Below, in pieces: positions 34,413-42,616 of a stretch of DNA of 64,000 nt. The stretch is from Candidatus Caccopulliclostridium gallistercoris (lineage in GTDB: Bacteria; Bacillota; Clostridia; Christensenellales; UBA1242): contig DVOJ01000013.1 of the NCBI GenBank assembly GCA_018713725.1, positions 1 through 64,000 of the forward strand, given 5' to 3'. The stretch's first letter is position 1. Every line of letters starts with the position of its first letter. The notes below the pieces were generated by a model. It did not search any database, was not told the DNA's origin, and saw nothing but the letters and a program-made list of their open reading frames with translations. The translations under genes were made by a program, and so were the position numbers.

Positions 34413-35501
34413 ATGATAGTTCTATATATAATTTTAGCAATAGTAATTTTGCTAGTAATGGTGCTAATTCACGAGTTTGGGCACTATGTTGTAGGTAGGG
34501 TGCTTGGCTTTAAAATAACGGAATTTTCCGTAGGTTTTGGTAAGGCGATAGCGCAGAAAACGAACAAACGTGGTGAAAAAATTTCACTTAGAATTTTCCC
34601 GCTTGGCGGTTACTGTGCTTTCTTTGGCGAAGATACGGAAGACGATAAGGAAGACACAAACCCAGATTCTTTCGTAAATCAAAAGCCGTGGAAGAGAATT
34701 TTGGTGTACATTGCAGGACCACTATTTAATATAATTTCAGCTGTACTATTTTCTTTCATACTATTAGTATCACTTGGCTATGGTAATATTTATAGAGTAA
34801 CTTACGTAAACCCTAACTTTTCTCAAACTGCTTCCGTTATAGAAGAAGGCGACGTAATCTATAAAATAAATGGTAAAAAAGTTGATTACGTTTGGGAATC
34901 CACCATAGAAAATATTTTACCAAATATGCAAGATGGTGACAGTGTTACGCTAGAATATCGCGACGCAGAAACGGGCGAAATAGTAACGGAAACGCTTGTA
35001 GTTTCAACAAATCAGCAGGTTGACCCAGAAACAGGTGAAGGGGTTATTGAAAACGGCGTTCCAATTTATCAAACAGGGCTAGGGCTTAGTTTACAACTTT
35101 CTAGTGAAAGGCTTTCATTTATAGATGCGCTTGCTCAGTGTGTTCCGTTCACAATTGGGCTTGTGTGGATGGTTTTAAAATCTCTATGGCTACTTATAAC
35201 CTTCCAGTTGCCAATAAGTGCAATAGGCGGGCCTATAACAACAGTTACAACGGTGGCAAACACCTTAGGGCAAAGTTTTGCAAGTATCTTGCTATTTATG
35301 CCATTAATTGCAGCAAACTTAGGTGTGTTTAACCTGTTGCCGTTCCCGGCACTAGATGGCGCACACGTAGTGTTTACTAGCATAGAATGGATTAGAAAGA
35401 AGCCAATAAAGCGAAGCATAGAAACTTGGATTCATTTTATAGGCTTGATTGTTCTGTTTGCATTTGTTATAATAATAGATATAATTCATTTCTTTGTTTA
35501 A
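34413..35501 (+). CDS. rseP: RIP site-2 metalloprotease
   Basis: 362 residues. Zinc site HEFGH in the first helix (about residues 20-24), FGYG-type RIFPLGGYCAFFGED loop, one PDZ domain (about 120-215, GDVIYKINGKKVDYVWE) and the second active-site motif NLLPFPALDG near residue 310. It cleaves membrane-embedded substrates such as anti-sigma factors or signal-peptide remnants. AAAGGAG precedes the ATG. The next gene starts 3 bp after its stop. Confidence 0.95.
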   Translation: MIVLYIILAIVILLVMVLIHEFGHYVVGRVLGFKITEFSVGFGKAIAQKTNKRGEKISLRIFPLGGYCAFFGEDTEDDKEDTNPDSFVNQKPWKRILVYIAGPLFNIISAVLFSFILLVSLGYGNIYRVTYVNPNFSQTASVIEEGDVIYKINGKKVDYVWESTIENILPNMQDGDSVTLEYRDAETGEIVTETLVVSTNQQVDPETGEGVIENGVPIYQTGLGLSLQLSSERLSFIDALAQCVPFTIGLVWMVLKSLWLLITFQLPISAIGGPITTVTTVANTLGQSFASILLFMPLIAANLGVFNLLPFPALDGAHVVFTSIEWIRKKPIKRSIETWIHFIGLIVLFAFVIIIDIIHFFV

Positions 35502-35504
35502 ACT

Positions 35505-37052
35505 ATGGAAAAATTAATTGCAGAACTAAATAAAAATTTTAATAATAATTTCACATTTTTAAAAATTTATGATGTGGAATATACTCTTTCTGCCAAAACG
35601 TGTACGTTTACTTTAATGTATCCGGAAACTGTTGGCGAAATTTCTAATGAAGATAGAAAAAAAATATATGAATTTATTAAAAACTATTTAAATTTAAACG
35701 GAAAATTATTTTTAAAATTTAGAAAATCCTATTTAGATAAAGAATTTATTTTAAAGGAAATTCTTCAATTTGTTAAAAATAATTATTTTTCCGTTTTTTC
35801 CTATGTAAAAAATGAAAACTTTTTAATTGAGAACAATAATTGTTATATAAACATAACTATTAAACTTGCAAAAAACATTTTTGAAAATATAGACGACGCG
35901 AAATTCGAAAAAGAATTAACGGACTATTTAAATTCACGTTTTTGTGCGGAATTTTCAGTTAATATTTTAAAAACAGAAGAAGTTGAATTCACAGGCGTCA
36001 TTGAAAAACGTTTAGAAAAGGTGCTTGAAGATAATAGAGTAGAAAAAACTCCGCGCTATAAAGTTTTAGAGTCAGTTATGCTTGTAGGCAAAGAGTTTTA
36101 TTTTGAACCGGAATACATAGGGAATATTAAAGGGGAAAAGACTTCTGTAATCTTAGCCGGAAGAGTGCAAAATATAAATAAAAAGACCTTTACCAAAAAA
36201 GGTAAAACTCCAATTGAAAAAGCATACTACACTTTCATATTAAACGAAGGCAAGGAAAGTATTAACGTTGTATATTTCTGCCCAAAGTCTAATGAAGACA
36301 AAATGGACAAGCTTATAAACGGCGACACAATTGTGCTTATGGGTGACATTAAAAATGGTTACAGCGGTTCACTTACAATGTATGCAAGAAGTATAGCCTT
36401 GTGCGAAATGCCTGCTAACATTTACGAAAAGGAAGCGGATAAGCCTGTTAAAGTAATGCAACATGGGTATAAGGTAGTAAGTCCTGAAAAAGTTCTCTCA
36501 TTAGAACAAGGCAACCTTTTTGCTATTGGACCAGTTTATAATAAGCATATCTACGACAATAACTTTGTTGTATTCGACGTAGAAACTACTGGGCTAGATG
36601 CCGATACATGTGAAATTATAGAGATAGGCGCAGCAAAAATTGAAAATGGTAAAATAACGGAAAAATTCCAAACTTTAATTAAGCCAAGCAAACCTATAAG
36701 CGACTTAATTACAAACTTAACCGGCATAGATAACAGTATGATTGAAGACGCGCCGAACATAGAAGATGTAATAAAAGATTTCCATTATTTTTGTGAAAAT
36801 ACAATTTTAGTGGGCTACAACGTGAGCTTTGATATAAAGTTCGTTCAAAACGCGGGTAGACCAGTGGATTGTCCGTTCAATAATGAAATAGAAGACGCCA
36901 TGGCGCTTGCAAGAGAAAAGTTAAGGCTTGGTAACTATAAATTAAAGACTGTTGTAAATGAGCTTGATATTAAGCTCGACAACGCGCACCGTGCTTACAA
37001 CGACGCATTGGCCACAGCAAAAGCATATTTAAAATTAAATGAAATTGGTTAA
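35505..37052 (+). CDS. PolC-derived OB-fold/3'-5' exonuclease protein without polymerase domain
   Basis: 515 residues colinear with the N-terminal part of Gram-positive PolC: an N-terminal region (1-190), an OB-fold region (about 195-310, TSVILAGRVQNI to GSLTMYARSIAL) and a DnaQ-type exonuclease (about 350-515) with D358/E360 (FDVETTGLD), a middle NVSFD Asp and H495/D500 (HRAYND). The PHP and polymerase domains, some 900 residues, are absent, and the frame ends cleanly with an ordinary terminator. It occupies the usual polC position after rseP. Predicted as a stand-alone proofreading subunit. No ribosome site; probably coupled to rseP. Confidence 0.82.
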   Translation: MEKLIAELNKNFNNNFTFLKIYDVEYTLSAKTCTFTLMYPETVGEISNEDRKKIYEFIKNYLNLNGKLFLKFRKSYLDKEFILKEILQFVKNNYFSVFSYVKNENFLIENNNCYINITIKLAKNIFENIDDAKFEKELTDYLNSRFCAEFSVNILKTEEVEFTGVIEKRLEKVLEDNRVEKTPRYKVLESVMLVGKEFYFEPEYIGNIKGEKTSVILAGRVQNINKKTFTKKGKTPIEKAYYTFILNEGKESINVVYFCPKSNEDKMDKLINGDTIVLMGDIKNGYSGSLTMYARSIALCEMPANIYEKEADKPVKVMQHGYKVVSPEKVLSLEQGNLFAIGPVYNKHIYDNNFVVFDVETTGLDADTCEIIEIGAAKIENGKITEKFQTLIKPSKPISDLITNLTGIDNSMIEDAPNIEDVIKDFHYFCENTILVGYNVSFDIKFVQNAGRPVDCPFNNEIEDAMALAREKLRLGNYKLKTVVNELDIKLDNAHRAYNDALATAKAYLKLNEIG

Positions 37053-37059
37053 AATGTAT

Positions 37060-37104
37060 AAAAATCTTTTCTTTTTATCAAAATAAAAGGGGAAGATTTT
37101 TTTT
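37060..37104 (+). terminator. Terminator hairpin embedding the next ribosome site
   Basis: 19-bp stem with G.U pairs (37060-37078 with 37083-37101), loop CAAA, then T residues. The downstream arm contains AAAGGGGAAG, the ribosome site of the next gene, and the T run leads into its TTG start at 37103. Confidence 0.8.
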
Positions 37105-37591
37105 GAAACGTACTATAATTTTAAGATATTTTAATATTATAACTTTTCTATGCTACTTAGGCACGTTAGCATATTTCTTTATTATTGGAAAACCGCTTGA
37201 AATATGGTTTTCAGTAGGTGTAATAATTCTTGGGTTTAATAGTTTACTTAAAAGCTGGTTTTTTCAGCTGGATTCTAGTTTATACATTGGCAGTATGCTA
37301 ATTTTTATAGGTATTGCTTCGCTTATTCAAAATTTTTTTATGATAGATTTAAGCCTTTTCTATCCGTGGTATATTTTTTCGCTTGCTTTTGCGTCACTTA
37401 TGGTTTTTTCAATATTTCGTCAAAAAATTCACTTTAAACTATTTGTTATTGTGTGCTTAGAAGTGATAATATTACTTATATATAAGTTAAGATTGTTGCC
37501 AAAAGTTTTATTTTATGTTATAAATACATTGTACCTAATTTTTATATTATTTTTACTTATAAGGTCAATTAGAAAGAACACAAGGAGCTAG
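37103..37591 (+). CDS. Integral membrane protein, 162 aa, unknown
   Basis: Five hydrophobic helices, basic N- and C-termini, no recognised family. It starts at TTG; the ribosome site is sequestered in the preceding hairpin, so translation could depend on that hairpin opening. The stop is 2 bp before the DivIVA-like gene (AAGGAG in the overlap region), suggesting the two act together at the membrane. Confidence 0.7.
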   Translation: MKRTIILRYFNIITFLCYLGTLAYFFIIGKPLEIWFSVGVIILGFNSLLKSWFFQLDSSLYIGSMLIFIGIASLIQNFFMIDLSLFYPWYIFSLAFASLMVFSIFRQKIHFKLFVIVCLEVIILLIYKLRLLPKVLFYVINTLYLIFILFLLIRSIRKNTRS

Positions 37592-37593
37592 TT

Positions 37594-38388
37594 ATGTTTA
37601 AAACTGAAAAGAATGGCTACGCAAGGCAAGAAGTAGATGCGTATATTAAAAAACTTGTAACCGATCACGATAAAGAAGTGATGGAATATAAGATGAAAAA
37701 TCTAGAACTTGAAAAGAAACTTCTAGAAGAAAAGCCTGGAAAAAACGACGAATTTGCTATAACACTTGCTAGCGCGCTAGAAAAGGCAAAACAAATAGAA
37801 ATGAGCTGGCGAAACATATACAAGCTTAAAATTCAGCAGCTAGATTTGCTCTACAATAGGTTTCAATCGCTTTTTACGGAAGCACTAGAAAAGTATCCAC
37901 AGCTTGAAAATATAGGTAATATTAAGAACGTTATAGACGAGTTCAAAAGTGCTGTAAAACTTGCCATGCAGGAAGATTTTAACACCGAGATTACAGCTCC
38001 GGTTCAAACGGATAACGACACAATTAGGCGTCTGCTTTCTAAAATGGCTACATATGGCAAAGACCAAGACGAAGTGCGTACAGTAAAGGTTAGACGTAGG
38101 AGAAATTTGCGAGATGGCAAAAAAGACGTTTTTTATGAGGAGAAGAGCAACATTAAGCCAATAGCCAACGTAGAAGTAGAAAATAATGAAGATTATGATA
38201 GTCCAGTAGAAAAGTTCTTACAAGAAGATAGTAGCGACGCAACATATACGAACTTTTTATCTAAAAATCCAAAGTCTAATGGCTTAGAGCCAAACGAAAG
38301 CGGTTTCGACTTAAAGGAAGCGGTAAACCCTACGGAAGACTTAGAAGAGATAATGAAAGCATTTAATTTCTATCCAGGTAAAAAGTAG
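37594..38388 (+). CDS. DivIVA-like coiled-coil protein
   Basis: 264 residues. The start FKTEKNGYARQEVDAYIKKL is the typical DivIVA/GpsB lipid-binding N-domain, followed by a coiled coil (about 25-70 and 85-130) and a long acidic, low-complexity C-terminus with a basic VRRRRN patch. DivIVA proteins sense membrane curvature and organise division or wall growth. The C-terminal half is not conserved in the family. It follows a small membrane protein, as some DivIVA operons do. Branched element 3 starts 4 bp after the stop. Confidence 0.8.
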   Translation: MFKTEKNGYARQEVDAYIKKLVTDHDKEVMEYKMKNLELEKKLLEEKPGKNDEFAITLASALEKAKQIEMSWRNIYKLKIQQLDLLYNRFQSLFTEALEKYPQLENIGNIKNVIDEFKSAVKLAMQEDFNTEITAPVQTDNDTIRRLLSKMATYGKDQDEVRTVKVRRRRNLRDGKKDVFYEEKSNIKPIANVEVENNEDYDSPVEKFLQEDSSDATYTNFLSKNPKSNGLEPNESGFDLKEAVNPTEDLEEIMKAFNFYPGKK

Positions 38389-38391
38389 CTC

Positions 38392-38471
38392 GAAAGCCAA
38401 ATTTTAAACAGGTTTAAAATTTTAAAATTGCTATCGCAATTTTCGCGCGCTTACCAGCGCGCCCGGCTTTC
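38392..38471. repeat. Branched inverted-repeat element 3 (four-way junction)
   Basis: 7-bp outer stem (38392-38398 with 38465-38471) enclosing three hairpins: 11 bp (38399-38409 with 38412-38422), 8 bp (38424-38431 with 38436-38443) and 6 bp of GCGCGC (38445-38450 with 38457-38462). Same layout as the cloverleaf at 11197 with unrelated sequence. Confidence 0.75.
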
Positions 38472-38476
38472 TCGCC

Positions 38477-38507
38477 AAAACTAAGGTTTAAAAGCCTTAG
38501 TTTTTTT
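38477..38507 (+). terminator. Terminator after branched element 3
   Basis: 10-bp stem (38477-38486 with 38495-38504) and T run. From here to 38925 there is no gene I can support; the stretch holds a poly-G promoter-like site and the surface-protein promoter. Confidence 0.8.
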
Positions 38508-38640
38508 ATGATTATTAGAATTACTATTTTAACGATAGTAGTACTAGCCTATCAAAAAAATCTTCTAATCCCTGCATTTTTGTTCAAACTATAGTATGGA
38601 AAGAAAGGAGAGTAAAAAAAACAAAAGTGTTTAATTTCGC

Positions 38641-38666
38641 TTGACAAAAATGCGGGGGGGTAGAAT
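38641..38666 (+). promoter_or_regulatory. Promoter-like site with poly-G spacer
   Basis: Consensus TTGACA (38641-38646), spacer of only 14 bp ending in TGC and seven G, then TAGAAT (38661-38666). Three more G would give the optimal 17-bp spacer. It points toward the surface-protein gene 260 bp downstream. Slippage of the G tract could switch it on or off; this is inference. Confidence 0.45.
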
Positions 38667-38831
38667 TTATTAGCATAAAAAATTTATGTTATTTATTGCA
38701 CTATTTATAAATATTTTTGTCTATATAAAAGTGATGAGAATATTTATTGAATATAGGTCAATTATTTGTAAGTAATAATATAAAAAACAATACATTTGCT
38801 TATAGCTTATTAGAAATTTGTTAAATTTGCT

Positions 38832-38860
38832 TTGATATGTTTGATTTTATGTGCTATATT
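38832..38860 (+). promoter_or_regulatory. Promoter of LRR surface protein B
   Basis: TTGATA (38832-38837), 17-bp spacer ending TGC, TATATT (38855-38860). Start near 38867; the leader ends in AAAGGAG. Confidence 0.7.
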
Positions 38861-38925
38861 AATAGTAAATTAATGGTTATGAATATTAAAGGGCAAATTT
38901 AACAAAATAAACAAAGGAGTAAAAT

Positions 38926-41166
38926 ATGAAGAAAAGAGCAAAAATAATTGCAATAGTAAGTACTTTATGTTTATGCCTATCCTTGTTTGTTGTAGGCGTG
39001 CTTTCTGTATCTACAACATCACTAAGCGTAACAAGCTCACTTAGCTTTAAGTCTAACGGTGCATTTGTTATGGTAGATGGGGAGCTTAGGCAAGGTGCAA
39101 CAAAGGAAAGTGCAACCTTGCAAAGCGGAGCGCCAGCAACTTATACATATAAAGGTTATTCCTATAACTGTATAGGTGGAGCAGGAGCAGATAAAGATAA
39201 GCCAAACGGCACAGCTTCATTAGAAAACTTCGTAGATGCAAGTGGTGCAACAAATGCTACATGGGCAGTAGGGGAAATAACTTTTTCTGAAACATTACCT
39301 GTAGCAGTGTATCATTTTACATTTACAAATTATTCCGAAATGATGGTTGTTGTATCAGTAACTTCTAACATCCAAGAATTAAACACAGACCTAGCAGGAA
39401 AGGTTAGCATAACAGAAAGCTTTGAAAGTGGTAGCACCATAGATGCTTACGATGGCACAACCGCCAAAACAACAGTTTACACAATAACAGTGGAAATAAC
39501 AGACTATACAACAAGTTTTGAGAATAAACAATTAGATTTAACAATTCAGTTTGACACAGCAGTATTTAATAGAGAATACTTTACATATAACACAGATGGC
39601 ACAGAAATAACAGGCTTATCTGATAAATATTTTGAAGATAATTTAAGTGTATTAATAGTTCCAGGCAAGACGGAAAGTGGTCAAAATTTAACAATTGCGA
39701 GGGGTAGTTCTTCAAGCCCAACATTTAATGGCTTAGTATCACCAACAGTAATATTGCAGGAAGGGTTAACAAGTATAGGTATTTATGCCTTTTCTGGTTG
39801 CAGTAGTTTAAGTAGCATAAGTTTGCCAGAAAGTGTAAAAAGTATAGGTAATCAAGCCTTTAATGGTTGCAGTAGTTTAAGTAGCATAAATATACCAGAA
39901 GGAGTAACAAGTATAGGTTCTTCTGCCTTTAGGGATTGCAGTAGTTTAAGTAGCATAAGCTTGCCAGAAAGTTTAACAAGTATAGGTATTTATGCCTTTA
40001 GGGATTGCAGTAGTTTAAGTAGCATAAACATACCTGATGGTGTAACAAGTATAGGTGAGCATACCTTTTCTGGTTGCAGTAGTTTAAGTAGCATAAGCTT
40101 GCCAGAAAGTGTAACAAGTATAGGTGGTTCTGCATTTTATGGTTGCAGTAGATTAAGTAGCATAAATATACCAGAAGGAGTAACAAGTATAGATGATTGG
40201 ACCTTTGATGGTTGCAGTAGTTTAAGTAGCATAACAATACCAGAAAGTGTAACAAGTATAGGTATGGATACCTTTTATAATTGCAGTAGTTTAAGTAGCA
40301 TAAATATACCAGAAGGAGTAACAAGTATAGGTTCTGGTGCCTTTTCTTGTTGCTATGCACTAGTAGAAATATATAACTATTCACAGTTAACTTTAGATGG
40401 TTCTTCTAGTGTTGGATATTTAGGGCAATATGCATTATATGTATACAATGCTAATGATGGAACAGAGCCAGAACATACTAAAATATCAGTAGATGGCAAT
40501 GTGCAATATTATACAGATGGCACAGATATAATAGCAATAGGCACATTCGGCAACAGAAATGCAATAAATGAAATAACCTTTAAAGATGGTACAACTAAGA
40601 TTAACACTCGTGCCTTTAGTAGTCTCTATGCTTTAACTAGCGTGACTTTGCCTAGCAGTGTAACAGAGATAGGAGATTCTGCTTTTAGGGATTGTAGTAG
40701 TTTAAATAGCATAAGCTTGCCAAGCAGTGTAACAAGTATAGGTTCTTCTACCTTTTCTAGTTGCAGTAGTTTAAGTAGCGTGACTTTTGGTGAAAATAGC
40801 CAGTTAGAAAGTATAGGTTCTTATGCTTTTTCTGATTGCGAGAGTTTAAGTAGCATAAATATTCCAAGTACTGTAACAAGTATAGGTTCTTATGCCTTTG
40901 ATGGTTGCAGAAGTTTAAGTAGCATAGATATGACAAATGTAGTAGACTGGAATAATTTAACCTTAGGGTCTTATTCATTTAAAACAAATGCTTCAACAAA
41001 TGCTCCAACTGTTATAACAATTTCAAGTAATGCAAATATTCAAACAGTTACATCAAAACTTACTTCAAGTGTTATTGGCAGTTCAATGACAAATAAAATT
41101 AAATTTACTAATGGCTCTACAACCTATGTTTGGAATGGTTCTGCTTGGGATTTACAAACCGCTTAA
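38926..41166 (+). CDS. Large BspA-like LRR surface protein (module member B)
   Basis: 746 residues. Basic N-terminus and signal-type helix (about 5-28), then the roughly 200-residue module shared with the protein at 7162 (SSLSFKSNGAF, GYSYNCIGG, ATWAVGEITF, FTNYSEMMVV). A linker leads into LRR_5 repeats (about 280-490), then a repeat-poor spacer (500-550) and four more repeats. The first block is nearly identical at DNA level with a 69-bp period. No LPxTG or membrane anchor at the C-terminus. Probably exported adhesin or binding protein; partner unknown. Confidence 0.88.
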   Translation: MKKRAKIIAIVSTLCLCLSLFVVGVLSVSTTSLSVTSSLSFKSNGAFVMVDGELRQGATKESATLQSGAPATYTYKGYSYNCIGGAGADKDKPNGTASLENFVDASGATNATWAVGEITFSETLPVAVYHFTFTNYSEMMVVVSVTSNIQELNTDLAGKVSITESFESGSTIDAYDGTTAKTTVYTITVEITDYTTSFENKQLDLTIQFDTAVFNREYFTYNTDGTEITGLSDKYFEDNLSVLIVPGKTESGQNLTIARGSSSSPTFNGLVSPTVILQEGLTSIGIYAFSGCSSLSSISLPESVKSIGNQAFNGCSSLSSINIPEGVTSIGSSAFRDCSSLSSISLPESLTSIGIYAFRDCSSLSSINIPDGVTSIGEHTFSGCSSLSSISLPESVTSIGGSAFYGCSRLSSINIPEGVTSIDDWTFDGCSSLSSITIPESVTSIGMDTFYNCSSLSSINIPEGVTSIGSGAFSCCYALVEIYNYSQLTLDGSSSVGYLGQYALYVYNANDGTEPEHTKISVDGNVQYYTDGTDIIAIGTFGNRNAINEITFKDGTTKINTRAFSSLYALTSVTLPSSVTEIGDSAFRDCSSLNSISLPSSVTSIGSSTFSSCSSLSSVTFGENSQLESIGSYAFSDCESLSSINIPSTVTSIGSYAFDGCRSLSSIDMTNVVDWNNLTLGSYSFKTNASTNAPTVITISSNANIQTVTSKLTSSVIGSSMTNKIKFTNGSTTYVWNGSAWDLQTA
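39769..40389 (+). repeat. Tandem 69-bp coding repeats
   Basis: Nine consecutive units, each 69 bp and encoding 23 residues (pattern TSIGxxAFxxCSSLSSIxxPEGV). Stretches such as GCAGTAGTTTAAGTAGCATA are unchanged from unit to unit. The period is a multiple of three, so gain or loss of units keeps the frame. Related units recur near 40670-40935. Confidence 0.9.
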
Positions 41167-41273
41167 AATGGTTGATAAATATTCTAAAATAAATAAGTTA
41201 GATGAAAGTGTAAAACAATAATGTACAACAAAACTCTTTTATAATTTAACTTATAAAATTTAATTTCATAATT

Positions 41274-41352
41274 AAAAACACCACATGGGTATAAGTAATT
41301 TAATAGCTAAATTATTGAATGTTCGCTTAAAACCTTATGTGGTGTTTTTTTA
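41274..41352 (+). terminator. Large bipartite terminator
   Basis: 13-bp outer stem (41274-41286 with 41337-41349) followed by T residues; inside are GGT/ACC, TAAG/CTTA and a 7-bp hairpin (41296-41302 with 41308-41314). The 145 bases between it and the hrcA promoter contain nothing I can assign. Confidence 0.7.
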
Positions 41353-41497
41353 TAACTTATGTAATTTTAATTTAACTTTGTATAAAAATTTTAGCACATT
41401 AAAACTTTGCTAAGATTATCATTTTTCTCATTATTTCAAATCGTTTTGGCTTTTCTTTTAACTTTTTAAAAATTTTTTAAAATTTGGCATAAAATGC

Positions 41498-41526
41498 TTG
41501 ACTTTTGGATATATTAGGTATAAAAT
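41498..41526 (+). promoter_or_regulatory. hrcA operon promoter
   Basis: TTGACT (41498-41503), 17-bp spacer, TAAAAT (41521-41526). The CIRCE operator begins two bases downstream of the -10. Confidence 0.8.
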
Positions 41527-41527
41527 G

Positions 41528-41554
41528 CTAGCAGTCGAGTGAAAAGAGTGCTAG
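41528..41554. promoter_or_regulatory. CIRCE operator (HrcA binding site), one-base variant
   Basis: CTAGCAGTC, nine bases, GAGTGCTAG. This is the CIRCE inverted repeat with one mismatch in the left arm (G instead of C) and C/G flanks that extend the palindrome. Position over the transcription start fits HrcA repression of hrcA-grpE-dnaK-dnaJ. Confidence 0.88.
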
Positions 41555-41599
41555 CAAAGCGTAATAAATTCGCATATAATCTAAAAGGAGGTAAGGCTT

Positions 41600-42616
41600 T
41601 TGAAAGAAGATAAGCTAAAAGGCAGAAAACATGAGCTTATGATTGCAGTAGTGGAAGACTACATAAACGATGCAAGTCCTATAACAAGCGGCGGCGTGCA
41701 GAAAAACCACCTAACAAGCGTAAGCACGGCAACGCTTAGAAATGAACTTAGCGCGCTAGAAGCAATGGGACTTTTAAAGCAACTTCATACGTCTGGCGGT
41801 AGAGTTCCTACGGTGCTCGGTTATAAGTATTATGTAAACCATCTTCTTCAAGGCTTAACACTTAACTACGACCAACTTGACGGCGTTAAAAGTCTTCTAG
41901 ACGAACGCTCTAAAAGCCTTTCTGAAATAGTTTCCGGCGTGGCTAAAATTATCAATAAGGCGGTTAAATATCCAACGGTAATTTACGTAAACGGCTACGA
42001 TAAGCTAGTGGTGGAAAACATAAAAATAATTCCACTTGTTGGCGATAGCGCGCTTGCATTAATTCAAACGTCTAGCGGATATTTAACAAACGCTTTAGAT
42101 GCCAAGGCTTCAAGTGAAGCGTATGAAGATGCGTCTAAATATCTAACAAAGAAGTTTGCAGGTAAAACTCTTGGCGAAATGATGCACGACATGGAAAAAC
42201 TTGAAAACGATATGCTAGAAGAAATTTCAGGCTTTAAGGAGATTTTAGATACATTAATTGAAGGCATAAAGAAGTTTGTTGAAGAAAACCATTTAAACAT
42301 ACGTCAAGATAAGGCAATAGATGTGTTAGACGAAAGTGCGGACGACGAACAGACCAAAAAGATGATGAAGCTTCTCGGAGACCAAGAAGAACTTGAACGT
42401 ACACTTGAAACTAGTGGGGAAGAGCTTAGCGTAGAAATGGTTGATGACGATGAAGAATATTCAGGTTTAGCCGTAATTAAAGCGCCGCTTTGCATAGATG
42501 GCACGCCCGTTGCGTCCATTGGGGTATTTGGCCCCCAGAGAATGGACTATAAGGGCATAGCTTCAGCACTTAAAGTAATTACAAGCCAGTTAAAAGGAGA
42601 GAATGATGAAACATAG
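41600..42616 (+). CDS. hrcA: Heat-inducible transcription repressor HrcA
   Basis: 338 residues. N-terminal winged helix (KHELMIAVVEDYINDASPITSG; STATLRNELSALEAMGLL-QLHTSGGRVPT) and C-terminal dimer/GAF-like domain. It represses the operon at the CIRCE site and depends on chaperonin for activity. It starts at TTG, 7 nt after AAGGAGGT. The region around residues 200-300 is longer and more acidic than usual. The end overlaps grpE by 11 bp. Confidence 0.95.
   Translation: MKEDKLKGRKHELMIAVVEDYINDASPITSGGVQKNHLTSVSTATLRNELSALEAMGLLKQLHTSGGRVPTVLGYKYYVNHLLQGLTLNYDQLDGVKSLLDERSKSLSEIVSGVAKIINKAVKYPTVIYVNGYDKLVVENIKIIPLVGDSALALIQTSSGYLTNALDAKASSEAYEDASKYLTKKFAGKTLGEMMHDMEKLENDMLEEISGFKEILDTLIEGIKKFVEENHLNIRQDKAIDVLDESADDEQTKKMMKLLGDQEELERTLETSGEELSVEMVDDDEEYSGLAVIKAPLCIDGTPVASIGVFGPQRMDYKGIASALKVITSQLKGENDET

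Noticed and set aside
38508-38594. 28-residue hydrophobic open frame, toxin-like
   Set aside because: It starts directly after a terminator T run with no ribosome site or promoter, so it is not supported.
39998-40384. Antisense 128-codon frame in the LRR repeats
   Set aside because: The periodic repeat keeps the opposite strand open; the translation is a repetitive Tyr/Leu string with no start signals.
39769-40389. Possible CRISPR array
   Set aside because: The 69-bp units are in-frame coding repeats without unique spacers, and no cas genes are present.
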